Shown piece after piece: positions 33,301 to 41,137 of a stretch of DNA of 41,137 bases (positions are counted from its first letter, which is position 1; each line of letters begins with the position of its first letter). The stretch spans positions 1 to 41,137 of the forward strand of contig CAXKVR010000643.1 of the NCBI GenBank assembly GCA_964058845.1. Reading direction: 5' to 3'. The notes beneath the pieces are model-generated. The model was given only the letters and a program-made list of their open reading frames with translations, made no database searches and was not told the origin of the DNA. Position numbers and translations under genes: made by a program. The stretch is from Carex sylvatica. Taxonomy: Eukaryota; Streptophyta; Magnoliopsida; Poales; Cyperaceae.

Positions 33301-34359
33301 AATGTGTGTGTGGGTACTGACACATTTTCTCTCAAAAATTCAGAATCATGCATAATGTTTCTGTTATGAAGGTATACTAACATCATTTTAAGATTTTGCA
33401 GGGACCATAAGTGAAAAGGATAGGGCTAAAAGAGCTGACCATCTAATAAAATCCATGCGACCGGTGCCATCATCAAGTGTAAAGGTAGCATCTGTAGCTC
33501 TAGTGGCTTTATTGCAAACCATCCCCACCAACACGATCTGCCAAGTCAAACATAGTAAAAGAAATATTAGAAAATAAATCTCAGCTAAATAATAGTTGCA
33601 AACAATGACCATATGAAACAGTAACAGGATACGGAGAAAACCCTATATCAGTGGTGCAATATGTTTCGCTCAGCAAAAAGAAAAGGTGCCTTTGTTCTTT
33701 GTTCTTTGTCTTTTCTCAAGTAAGATCCTCATGTTGAGTTATTGGCTCAATTTAAATCAGAAAATTATACAGATAAAAGAAGAAAAGAAGAAAAGAAGAA
33801 AACTTGTAGCATTGCCTTAACATTTGCATGTCACATTTAATTGCATTCAATTTCTTTAGTTCTATTTTCTTTCAATCCAATAGCTTTGGTGGGGCCATCT
33901 ATCACAAAGGCGGTACAGTGCCAAACTAGACCTGTACCAGTAATTGGGGCTATCAAATTAATTGCTTTGTATGTTGCATTAGCAACCTAAAATTTACCTA
34001 TTGTCTACTGCTCTTTAAAACAAAAACCAAGAGATTATAAATATGAACAGAGCAAAAAGAAAAGGTTCTGATCTTACATTGTCAATGTCCACTCCATCTA
34101 TTATTAATGTCGACCTCTTTTCAGAGCTCGACTCGTAGGCATCACTGATTTGCTTCACTGTCAGTGGAACAGTAGCGCTTAAATTTCCACGACTCTATAA
34201 ATTAAAAGATCAAGTAACATAAACATCAATCTCATTCTGGCATATAAAGCTTCGATACATATTAGTGCATTTGGATTTTACCTTGGAGATAGAAGAATCG
34301 GGGGATTGGGTTGATTGGGAGGAAAAAAAAGCGCCACCGTCGTACTGGCTCGAATACAT
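30322..34359 (-). CDS. RPA2: replication protein A 32-kDa subunit
   Basis: Middle subunit of the single-stranded-DNA-binding RPA trimer used in replication, repair and recombination in the nucleus. Ten exons: 34282-34359, 34078-34194, 33440-33537, 32874-32915, 32683-32760, 31965-32043, 31610-31696, 30668-30750, 30493-30561 and 30322-30406. All phases close, giving 271 aa. The N-terminus is a Ser/Tyr/Gln-rich phosphorylation region (MYSSQYDGGAFFSSQSTQSP). The OB-fold runs over roughly 65-165 (LIIDGVDIDNIVLVGMV, TFTLDDGTGRMDFIRWV, YVSIVGSFKGFSERKRATAF). A Ser/Gly/Gln linker and the winged-helix protein-binding domain follow (GIHVDEVVQRLGLPANKIK, AIDYHVDVGHIYSTIDDFHF). No defects. Two transposons sit in its introns (30940-31481 and 32448-32643). 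Its promoter has E2F-type sites. Confidence 0.96.
30940..31481. mobile_element. 542-bp hAT-type element built of ATGCGG repeats, in an RPA2 intron
   Basis: The left terminus CAGTGTTATAAAATGCAGTT matches the reverse complement of the right terminus (CAGTGTAACAAAATGCGGTC), and TCTATGCGG follows on both sides. CAAGTGAT flanks both ends perfectly (30932-30939 and 31482-31489), the 8-bp duplication of hAT elements. The right 60% (31145-31470) is an array of (T)CATATGCGG with GATC, GTT or GTAT spacers. I count about 30 ATGCGG/CCGCAT hexamers by eye, mostly direct, turning to inverted near the right end (AACCGCATATTATACCGCAT). Long apparent reading frames across the array are by-products of the repeat. 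No transposase. Confidence 0.88.
32448..32643. mobile_element. 196-bp Tourist/PIF-Harbinger-like MITE in an RPA2 intron
   Basis: The left end GGTCATGTTTGGTTGTGGAG is mirrored by the right end, whose reverse complement starts GGCCATGTTTGGTTGTCC. A TTT triplet flanks both ends (32445-32447 and 32644-32646), consistent with a 3-bp duplication. The interior is dense in GGAGTAAG/CTTACTCC blocks in both orientations, so the whole element can fold back. GGCCATGTTTGGTT-type ends are a known Tourist-like pattern. Confidence 0.75.
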
Positions 34360-34680
34360 TTTCTTTTCTCCTTGCCCACTATAGAGTATAGAGACTGAAG
34401 GTTGAATCGAATCGGTAAGAAAACCCTAGGAAGAAGGAACTGACATGAGAAGGTAGTGAAGAGGTGCGAGATTATGGCGGGAGAACCATGTGATTTCCAA
34501 AGAGTTCCCGCCAGGAGATTAGCCGACACGTGCAAAGCACGTGATATGCGAGCTGGGCTCGTTGTATCAGGCATAATTGGGCCGTAAGCACATCAAGCCC
34601 AATATCAATTGCTGTTTCTAGCTCATATATTGTTTCAATTTGGTTTTGTCTGGCCCACTATAATTGCTGTTCTGGCCCAT
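34360..34680 (-). promoter_or_regulatory. RPA2 promoter: E2F-like sites, telo-box, site II and G-box motifs
   Basis: TTCCCGCC (34505-34512) and TGGCGGGA (34475-34482) are E2F-type sites 120-150 bp before the ATG. A telo-box AAACCCTA lies at 34421-34428. CACGTG occurs at 34527-34532 and 34538-34543. Several TGGGCC/GGCCCA site II elements lie at 34578, 34596, 34652 and 34674. I see no clear TATA box. E2F, site II and telo-box combinations mark plant genes expressed in dividing cells, which fits a replication protein. Confidence 0.7.
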
Positions 34681-35766
34681 ACATTCTTTTTTCAAACTTG
34701 ATTGCCTCATTTTGTTCCGAATTCATATCACCTGTATTAACGCACCGTTGAGTTTAATCCAGTCCGCTCATTGCATATTAGCGCGAATCTTAAAGATACC
34801 CCGTGCATTACAGACATGTACCAAATTGGTCCGGATTCTGATCGGATAGTCCGGAGTTAAAACTCAAACGATGCATTATGCAAAGGATGTGGACTCTTTT
34901 GTTCCTCTAGTTTTGTGTACTAGCATCATCAACAATTATTGGTAAAGAGAATGATAACTTCACAAGTCGTTTTCTGGACAGAACATCCCGAATTATTTCT
35001 AACCGTACTTGAACAGTGGCTGGCCCCAGGCCCAGTTGCACCCCAATAATGAATTATTATAACTTCATAAGTCGTTCTCGGGTTCTCTGTACTCTGTTAC
35101 AACTGAAACTGAAAAGGCATATTGACTCAATAATGAATTATTGGCATTGCACATGGGCATACCACTGTACAATCTGAGATTTTCATACATTGATGCAATA
35201 TATTTCTGACAGATAAAAGGTTTGAAGCACATGAAACTCCAAATGAACATCAAAACCAATGTGGAAACTTTATCCTCTGATGCTCATTTCCGAAAATACC
35301 AGAAATCTAATATTTTGGGAGAGACTTGACCATTCCTGCCTGGATGGTAATTAACAAAAAAGGGGGCCAATTTCACCGAGAGAGAAATTTTGTACCAAAT
35401 AAACAAACGCAATTGCTAAAATAAGAAAGTTCCAACTTCCTAGTGAACTAAACAAAACCAGTCAACAACTGGCCGGTACCCAGCATAACGCTATAGCAGG
35501 ACATCTAAATCAGAAAATACCAAGAAATAGGTTCAATCCGTAGAAATCACCAAAGCTTGCATTAGAAAGTACAGAGTACTGAGTCTACTGACACCACAGA
35601 TAAATCATAAAGAACAAAAAGAACCATCCCAGATGCTACAGATCCCCAAGAAAAAAAAAAAAAAAATCTAGAATTCAAACATTAATTCAAACAAACAACT
35701 AAGATTCTGAGCAACACTGCTTAATTAGCCAGCCCAACTTATTCATGCAAAACGAAGTCTCAAACA
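34681..35766. other. intergenic region and DWF1 3' UTR
   Basis: No gene seen. AACTTCATAAGTCGTTCTCGG near 35060 echoes AACTTCACAAGTCGTTTTCTG near 34959, a small local duplication. The last several hundred bases are likely DWF1 3' UTR. A run of about 17 A lies near 35650. Confidence 0.4.
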
Positions 35767-38340
35767 CTAAACTTCCTCAGCATATGCCGACTCAGCAATG
35801 GCCGCCTCAGCCTCAGCAACCTCCTTCTCAGTCTTGCGCCCCTTCTTCGATTTGTAGTACACGCTCATGAATGTACCAATAGCGCCATACTTCTTGCGGC
35901 AGTACTCGTAGTGCTCAGCATCAAACATGCGCCAGAAATCCTTCTCATTCAGCTCGGATACAGCGTACTGGGGCTGGAAGCAGTGGTTTTCGATCATCCA
36001 CTGCTCAAGGTTGTGCACGGCCTCTGAGCCATTGAACTCCTCGCCACGCAGCACAGGGCCCGGTGCATAGTAGACGCCAACATCAGTGAACATCTGCGCA
36101 TAAGGGGTGTCGCCTTGGCGGTGGTGGTGCTCGAACCCGGCCTCTGGGTAGATCATGGTCTTGATTGGGGTCTTGTAGAGACGGTGCGGGCACAGCCAGA
36201 GTGGATAGACCTGTAAATAAGGGTATATTAGAGAAAAAGTAAAAACACTATGTTTGGAGTAACATTGGTCTATTCGTGTGACAGTTATGTAGACTGTTGT
36301 CAAATGCAACAAGATTTCCATAACTTGACGATGAAGGTCAATAAATCCTGCTGCACATTCGCTTAACAGTATAGTTACAGTGCCAGTACAAAAAACCCGA
36401 CACCTAATTTGATTATAGTCAGATTTCATTCAAACATGTCTTATTTCTTCTTGTTTTTCACTTCATTGGCTTTGCTAAAGCTGTCAACAGAAACTGTATG
36501 CATAAACTAAAAGCAAAAATCTTTCACAAATTGCACAAGTATCAAAGAACCAAAAAAAATTTTCAATAACCAATCCCGCAAAATGGGTACAACATTCTTA
36601 AGTGTTAATTCTAAAATTGCAAAGCACAACAAGAAAGCACTTGCTGGAGAGAGAGAGAGAGAGAGAGCATACCTCCATCTCCTTGTGGACAAACTCCATA
36701 GCCTCCCCGACCTTGTAGAGGGGCACGAGGATGTCCTGGATGACATGCATGTCATGGTAGTAGTTCCTGACGGCTTCACCCTGTGTTGCCTTGAGGAGTG
36801 AAACCTTCGGTGGCATCAGCCAGCCCAGGGACCACCTGAACCACCACTGGTCGCCAAACGGCAGGATCAGCTTTCCTTCCCAGTACAGACACCGTGTGTG
36901 CCTGTGGTAGTACTCCCTTGTCGGTATGTACTCTACAAATTCACCTGCATGAGCCCAATGCGACCACCAAAGTTAGTTTGTTATGTCAGATGTATTAGTG
37001 AAAGCTGGACTGAGCCAAGAAGAAGACAATTGCTGGTACAGTACCATCATTGTTGGGCGTGCTGGACAAATCCCAAGGTGTGAAAAAAGGAAATTATTAT
37101 TCTTGAGCAGGAGTCATGGAAGTACTAGTCAAAATAACAAATGGTTAAGGATGATTCCTGACCAAACCAATCTAAAGTTGTATGGGTAGTGGAGATATTT
37201 ATGGTTTATTTTGTATTTACACAATTAGAGAAGCATACATTACAAGTACTTACAGAACGTGAGCAAAAGGCACAAAATTAACTACTACTAGAATAGGTTT
37301 ACGCTCTTTGATCTGATTATCAAATATGGCAAGTCTATCAGAACTTCATAACAATCAGATCAGTAAGCATTACCTTTCTTTAGAGAAGACTGAGCATGCT
37401 GGTAGAACCAAGGCTTGAACCACCACCCCTGATTGTTAATCTTATTCCCCTTCTTCTTAGCCTCCTCCTTGGAAGCATAGACACCAGTCATCATAACACC
37501 TTCAGTCGGGGTGTAGATCATGGCCTCAACAAAATCAGGGATCTTTGACGGATCACCATCTCTGGGCGCAAATGAGTCGGCATAAGCCTGACCCAGCTCT
37601 TTCAAGTTTCCCCTGCACGGTTTGTATGTCAGCTTCATGTACTCCTTGATTTTGATCAGCTTAATCTCTGCCGCAACAAGGAAACCCAATGTGCCTTGAG
37701 ACCAAGGGATGGCATAAAACAGGTCCGAGTACTCGTTATCCTTGGTAGCTCTGACAACCCGGCCATCAGCCAAGACAACCTCCATGGCAACAACTGTGTC
37801 AGCGAAGAGCCCAAACAGGTGCGAACTGCCTTCAATCCCATAACCATTAATCAGCCCACCAACAGTCAGATCGTCAAGCTCAGCAACAACTGCCAAGGAT
37901 AGGTTCATGGGACAGGTATAGCGGGTAATCTGACCCATGTTGACCAGTGGCTCAACCCTGGCAATCATCTTCTCCTTGTCAACCTCAAGAATGTTCCGGA
38001 AGGCTGAGAGGTCGACTTCAAAGTGGCGGGCCCGCTTGTAGTCAACATTCCTCATGCCAACGGCAATCCAAGGCTTGCGAGCAGTGCAGACAAGGCCATC
38101 CTTCTTGGGATCACGAGACTTGAGGCGCTTAACAACCTTCTTAACATTTTCATCATGCTCCTTTTGGCGACGCTTCTCAGACTTCATGGCCGACCAGGTG
38201 TCGCCGAGGAAGAGCTTCAAGTAGATGAGGGAGGAGACGGGAAGCACCACGAAGATAACGATGATCCATCGGAACTGGACCAGGTAGTCAACCAACATCT
38301 TCTTCCTCTTTGGACGTAGAGGGGTCTGGAGGTCCGACAT
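35767..38340 (-). CDS. DWF1: delta(24)-sterol reductase DWARF1/DIMINUTO
   Basis: FAD-dependent endoplasmic-reticulum enzyme that reduces the delta-24(28) side-chain double bond of sterols (24-methylenecholesterol to campesterol), feeding brassinosteroid synthesis. Three coding exons: 37374-38340, 36673-36944 and 35767-36210. Phases close, giving 560 aa, against about 560 usual for the family. Order: basic N-terminus (PLRPKRKK), one membrane anchor around residues 20-45 (FRWIIVIFVVLPVSSLIYL), and the FAD-binding PCMH domain over about 100-245. That domain includes CTARKPWIAVGMRNVDYK, RVEPLVNMGQIT, ELDDLTVGGLINGYGIEGSS and FYAIPWSQGTLG. The conserved C-terminal half follows (GEFVEYIPTREYYHRHTRCL, LCPHRLYK, QGDTPYAQMFTDVGVYYAPG). 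The tail is acidic and Ala-rich. The start is fixed by family homology. No defects seen. Confidence 0.97.
36650..36669. repeat. (GA)n microsatellite at a DWF1 splice donor
   Basis: Ten GA units (CT on the coding strand) lie immediately inside the intron, 3 bases past the exon 2 donor GTATG of DWF1. Confidence 0.8.
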
Positions 38341-38673
38341 GGCTGCGAACTAAATCCTGGAACAAAAATAAATTGGTATCAGAAGAAAGCACTTTCTACT
38401 GACTCAGGAAATATTGCTGCGTTTACATAGCTTGAGGTGAAGGGAGGTTACCAAAAGAAGATTAGAGAGAAGGTAACATAATGGAATGAAAAGGGAGGTT
38501 TTACACTATTTTGCACCCTATTCTTTTGGTTAGTCTGGTTTCCATCTATTACCCCCTAATTATGGGAGCAACAGAATACGAGTTTCAAGGGAATGTGAAT
38601 TGATTCTGTTTTCTCTCTCTAAAGCTGTTATATATGCGATATTATAATGCAACCAAAAGTACATATTTTCTTA

Positions 38674-38824
38674 AGAACTAGCATTTGGTCTAGTGGCAAA
38701 GGCACGTTTCCTCTAAGTAGAAGATCATGGGTTTGAAACCCTGGGGTAAATCCTTTGTTGTAATAACAGAGGTTTGGATTTGGAAGGCGTAGACCGCCAT
38801 CTCTTTATTTAAAAAAAAAAAGGG
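38674..38824 (+). mobile_element. tRNA-derived SINE
   Basis: An RNA polymerase III A box (TTGGTCTAGTGGC, 38685-38697) and B box (GGTTTGAAACC, 38730-38740) are 33 bp apart. A tRNA-unrelated body follows, ending CTCTTTATTT and an A-tail of 11 or more. An approximate duplication flanks it: CATATTTTCTTA (38662-38673) and CATATTTTCCTA (38825-38836), 11 of 12 identical. A tail-like fragment of the same family is seen near 5790. Confidence 0.85.
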
Positions 38825-38981
38825 CATATTTTCCTAGGACACAATATTAAGCCTAGGTCAACCAAATGACCCCTGCATTCCATCAAACACAGAATTCTCT
38901 TAGCTGCAGCAAGCAAAATGTCTATAGCACCTTCTAAATTCAAACATGTTGTAAAATAATTTTATCACTAATTTTAAAAAT

Positions 38982-39113
38982 TTACACAGAAATATCTACA
39001 TAATAAAATTAAGCAAAAAAACAATTTCTCCAAACCTCAACACCAGATTACATAGAAATATCTACATAAAAAATTAAGCAAAAAACAATTTCTCCAGACC
39101 TCAACACCAGATT
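38982..39113. repeat. 66-bp tandem duplication
   Basis: Two head-to-tail copies starting TTACA(C/T)AGAAATATCTACAT and ending CCTCAACACCAGATT, begun at 38982 and 39048. They differ by a few substitutions and small A-run indels. Non-coding. Confidence 0.85.
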
Positions 39114-40440
39114 TGGGATGAAGTTAAAACAAATAAAATGAGTATGGTATTCTGGAGCATCTAAATGCATGCAGCATATGTTTAATGCTTAAGAGTAAAG
39201 TAAGAGTAGTAGTCTGAAAGTGTAGCAACTGTTTGTGCAATACAAGAGAACTCATGGTCAAGCAAAAAAAAGTCGCATCTGCACAATAACTACAATCTCA
39301 ATAAATCATTTTAAAAAAACAATCAAAATGAGTTAACCTCGCTGTTTGTGATACTGAATACCGGAATTTACCTAGCGATAAGCGCTAATATACAGTTTAA
39401 AATAGATCTAATATACACATAGCACAAATAGGAGACATCAGCAAATACCACAAACAGAAAAATGTGGGCCATATCTATCATATTGGCAATATATAATTTC
39501 AAGAAATTGGAAATAAATTCCCTTTAAGAAGTCACAAACAAGACTTTATTTGAAAAATAAGCTGGCCATATCTATCATATTGGCAAACAACATGTGCACG
39601 TGGCAGATTCAAGGACAGATTTACCTCAATGAGAAAGGACAAAAAAAATTAATGCACACAGCAATTCAACAAATCTAGCAAAATATATATTCTCACAAGT
39701 AAAGACATTCAAATTTAAAATACAATCACAAATCCAGCATTTAACATAGTGAACCCAAAAACTCACCAGTTATTACAGACAGATCTAAGAATTCATGGGA
39801 AGACAGAAAGCTTTGGAATAATGACAGAAGAATGTATCAACCCTCCATTAAAAATGATTTTAACAGCATCACTGCACTTATATTTTTATATAAAATAACT
39901 ACATAAATTTATCTATAATAAATGGCCAACTTGGGTCGTTATTTAATTAATTATCTAATAGTCCTGTAGAAAATGAGATTTGTAAAAGCTCCTCAAAGCT
40001 TCAATCACCAAATCTTTAAATAAATCAGATCTAGTAAGACAGTAACAAATAGGGTCTAATATCATCTTCTGGGAGATTAACTGAAGTCTAAAAGAGTGCT
40101 ATTACGATTGTTTCTTTATTTGGAGTAAACAAACTAAAATTTGAATTTCTAAAAGTCATGTATACTGTTTTCAAATTAGAAATGAACGACCTTTCATAAA
40201 ATAGAAAAGAAACAACTTCCTAAATTTTGAATTTAAAAAAAAAAAATTATCCAATAAGCTAAAAGCTGCATTTTTCACCCTGTCAAGCATCTGTCAGACG
40301 CAATTATGAATTTGAATCTAAATAGAAAAACATGCAACGCCTAATACACTTCGAACAATGCCAACTCAAAAAGTGAAAAATGACACAGATTTACCTGGAG
40401 ACCTAACAACCAGGCCTCTCAGATCAAGCCTCAGGACAAT

Positions 40441-40651
40441 GAGATAGAAGTAGGTCCGATGGACATTGGACATACTTTTAGGTTCAATTAGTTCTATCAC
40501 CGTACGATTAGCATTAAATCTGTGCGCACGGAAATTGATAAAAACTCATACGGATTTTAATACGGAGCGCACGATTCTTGATGCAATTGGATGGCCAGAT
40601 CATCCATCGAACCAAAGTAGGTCCAATGGGCATCGGACCTACTCCGAAGTG
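40441..40651. mobile_element. ~210-bp MITE with perfect 9-bp target duplication
   Basis: CAGGACAAT occurs at 40432-40440 and 40652-40660. Inside lie inverted arms: AGTAGGTCCGATGGACATTG on the left and CAATGGGCATCGGACCTACT on the right, with further weaker mirroring inward. The outermost eight bases of each end match poorly. It lies in the leader intron of DWF1 near its 5' end. No coding capacity. Confidence 0.7.
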
Positions 40652-40848
40652 CAGGACAATAGAAAGGCTGATTTCAGCTAAAAGCTTATCGCTTATATAT
40701 TAAAACACTACAAGATTCCCCCAAAAAACCCCAAAAATCCCGATCAATAAATGCAGATATACAAAATAATCGACGGATTTAAAATGATGAATGTAGATCA
40801 AGAGACAGCTGACTGAGAGGAGAGAAAAATAGGAGATAGAAATGTCAC

Positions 40849-40935
40849 CTTCTCTCCAAGAGGCGCTGGAGAGGAGAGCCAGATAGTTCGTGCTCAAGTG
40901 GAGGAGACACTGAGGGTTTTAAATAAACCCTGGCA
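40849..40935 (-). promoter_or_regulatory. probable DWF1 leader exon and core promoter
   Basis: On the minus strand TTTATTTAAAACC (about 40915-40927) resembles a weak TATA element. It is followed by a pyrimidine-rich leader (GTGTCTCCTCC, GGCTCTCCTCTCC) that ends at the donor GAGAAG|GTGACA. The assignment rests on position and composition only. Confidence 0.45.
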
Positions 40936-41137
40936 AATGGTGTCATAACCCCTCCAATTTTACGTAAATTGAGATCTCCATTAATGACTCTATAATACAA
41001 TCAACAAATGGATGATTAAGAGAAAACAGAGAGGAGTAGGCACCAAACGTTTTGGGTTGATTAATATAAAAACCCTTTATTCTCGGGAAAATAACGTGAC
41101 TACCGCGTCTACAGCATTCCAATCACCTAAGGTAACT
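40936..41137. other. upstream flank of DWF1, nothing recognised
   Basis: AT-rich sequence without a coding frame. It presumably contains distal promoter elements, but no motif stands out. Confidence 0.3.

Larger units (their letters stand above)
38357..40848 (-). other. 2.5-kb intron in the DWF1 5' UTR
   Basis: The coding exon begins 16 bases before the ATG, at a good acceptor (TTTTTGTTCCAG|GATTTAG on the minus strand). A matching donor GAGAAG|GTGACA lies at 40849/40848. The intron has no coding sequence. It carries a SINE (38674-38824), a 66-bp tandem duplication (38982-39113) and a MITE (40441-40651). Long leader introns often affect expression of plant housekeeping genes, but that is inference here. 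An extra leader exon near 40390 cannot be excluded. Confidence 0.6.

Noticed and set aside
36583..38319. Plus-strand ORFs of 60-100 codons opposite DWF1
   Set aside because: They are antisense shadows of DWF1 exons. The minus-strand frame is long, conserved and spliced consistently.
1..41137. A biosynthetic gene cluster (CKX, prenyltransferase, DWF1 as cytokinin/prenyl/sterol genes)
   Set aside because: The genes act in unrelated pathways, are interleaved with housekeeping DRE2 and RPA2, and include no co-located tailoring enzymes. Ordinary plant gene order explains it.
1..41137. CRISPR arrays, operons, phage or bacterial mobile systems
   Set aside because: The sequence is eukaryotic with spliced genes. 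The tandem repeats seen (12755-13485 and 31145-31470) lack the repeat/unique-spacer pattern.

Overview
The window is nuclear DNA of a flowering plant. Its genes are split by GT-AG introns, all five recognisable genes match plant families (two of them, cytokinin dehydrogenase and DWF1, in plant-specific forms), and the AT-rich spaces between them are packed with plant transposon debris (hAT, Mutator-like, PIF/Tourist-like, SINE, copia LTR). The sequence does not let me name the clade.

Layout. 1-1309 (+) holds the last three exons of a cytokinin oxidase/dehydrogenase gene that begins outside the window. 1310-6150 is gene-free, with two long foldback elements. 6550-8115 (-) is an inverted, 5'-truncated duplicate of the 3' half of the prenyltransferase gene found at 20 kb, broken by an in-frame stop. 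8240-13500 holds a PHD-like/Lys-rich coding relic, an LTR-like segment and a 77-bp minisatellite. 13835-16643 (-) is a decayed Mutator-like transposase. 17-20 kb holds a complete hAT-type element with 8-bp target duplications and another foldback.

The right half is the gene-rich part. A complete eight-exon COQ2-type aromatic prenyltransferase lies at 20444-25458 (+, 367 aa). It is convergent with a complete seven-exon anamorsin/DRE2 gene (26358-27956, -, 271 aa). Then come a ten-exon RPA32/RPA2 gene (30322-34359, -, 271 aa) and DWARF1/DIMINUTO sterol reductase (35767-38340, -, 560 aa, with a 2.5-kb 5'UTR intron reaching about 40.85 kb). I reconstructed every splice junction by hand, and all phases close.

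The genes do not form a pathway. DRE2 (Fe-S assembly) and RPA2 (DNA replication/repair) are housekeeping genes. CKX (cytokinin breakdown) and DWF1 (brassinosteroid/sterol synthesis) are hormone-related but unlinked in function. COQ2 belongs to ubiquinone synthesis, but this copy is unusually divergent and has a duplicated, dead relative 12 kb away, so it may be a specialised aromatic prenyltransferase.

The most distinctive non-genic object is a 542-bp hAT-type element in an RPA2 intron (30940-31481). It is built largely of about thirty ATGCGG motifs and bounded by perfect 8-bp duplications. At least seven insertions with readable target-site duplications (3, 8, 9 or about 12 bp) can be delimited to the base or nearly so.
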